A stretch of DNA of 64,000 bases from Taxillus chinensis (taxonomy: Eukaryota > Streptophyta > Magnoliopsida > Santalales > Loranthaceae): NCBI GenBank assembly GCA_023512835.1, contig CM042088.1, positions 6,254,078 through 6,318,077 of the forward strand, written 5' to 3'. Shown here piece by piece: positions 63,786 to 64,000 of this stretch. A program made the translations under genes and the position numbers. A model generated the notes under the pieces. The model was not told the DNA's origin. It worked only from the letters and a program-made list of their open reading frames with translations, and ran no database searches. The number at the start of each line of letters is the position of its first letter. Position 1 is the stretch's first letter.

Positions 63786-64000
63786 TGTCACGCCCCGGAT
63801 TTCCAACCCGAGGAGACCGGAACGTGACCCTCCCTTTACTCAAGTTGGATAGAGGGGTTAGAATACAACATACATCTCACACTTTATATTCAGAGAACAT
63901 AGCAAATACGTCCAAAACACACTTTTATTACATTGAACTCCACATTACAATATCTCCCCACTGGGGTTACAAAGCTACATAAAGAAAAGCGAGATAACTC
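63786..64000 (-). repeat. LTR I: start of another chromovirus LTR
   Basis: Plus-strand reading begins TGTCACGCCCCGGATTTCCA, the 3' terminus of a minus-strand chromovirus LTR, directly after CGCTT (63781-63785), a candidate target duplication. After about 50 bp it diverges from the LTRs of A-E, so it is a further subfamily. It runs off the window, so solo or full-length status is unknown. Confidence 0.85.

Overview
This window reads as repeat-rich heterochromatin of a flowering plant with a large genome. I find no host gene, tRNA or rRNA. Almost every base belongs to LTR retrotransposons nested inside one another. The plant assignment rests on plant-type Ty3/gypsy chromoviruses with a C-terminal chromodomain, a very large Ty1/copia element of Sirevirus type, Athila/Tat-like elements, and initiator-methionine-tRNA primer sites (TGGTATCAGAGC). 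The species cannot be told. Element names below (A, B, C, D, E, G, H, J, I, sLTR-1, sLTR-2) are mine. NESTING: H, an Athila/Tat-like element on the minus strand, is the base layer. Its gag is seen at 20690-21124 and 50061-50758, its primer site at 50927-50944 and its 5' LTR at 50950-51888; the rest lies outside the window. Chromovirus B (plus, 1-20689) sits in H gag. Inside B are chromovirus A (minus, 57-11150, target duplication CTGTG), which itself holds solo LTR sLTR-1 (4065-5953, CCCCA), and an Athila-like solo LTR sLTR-2 (16690-18192, GTGCA). Sirevirus J (minus, 21125-50055, AAATT) sits elsewhere in H gag. J carries deleted chromovirus D in its 3' LTR (21661-26223, TTAAG) and chromovirus C in its RNase H (33461-42607, TCTGC). 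Chromovirus E (minus, from 51889) sits in the H 5' LTR. E is interrupted by G (56485-63438), a non-autonomous LTR element in LTR-internal-LTR-internal arrangement, and by the start of another LTR (I, 63786-64000). CODING STATE: A, B, C, D and E encode the usual chromovirus order: gag with CCHC knuckles, DTG protease, RT with FIDD box, RNase H, HHCC/DDE integrase, chromodomain. All are broken. B is decayed mainly by in-frame nonsense; A, C and D mainly by frameshifts, two of which are shared by C and D. J keeps gag, protease, integrase and RT/RNase H. At the 3' end, where Sireviruses keep an envelope-like gene, J has a frame of about 986 codons ending in a Ulp1/C48-like cysteine-peptidase domain, with five internal stops but no obvious frameshift. 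G has only one recognisable frame, a small zinc-knuckle protein. BEST LEADS: (1) the peptidase-bearing ORF in J; (2) inverted G-box repeats in the U3 regions at about 100-bp period, whose arms change together between LTR types; (3) a pair of near-palindromic ACGT boxes plus TATA at one fixed spacing in chromovirus LTRs; (4) U3 sequence shared by the Athila-like solo LTR and chromovirus LTRs; (5) a coding-dead chromovirus lineage that appears to have kept transposing; (6) the non-autonomous element G.
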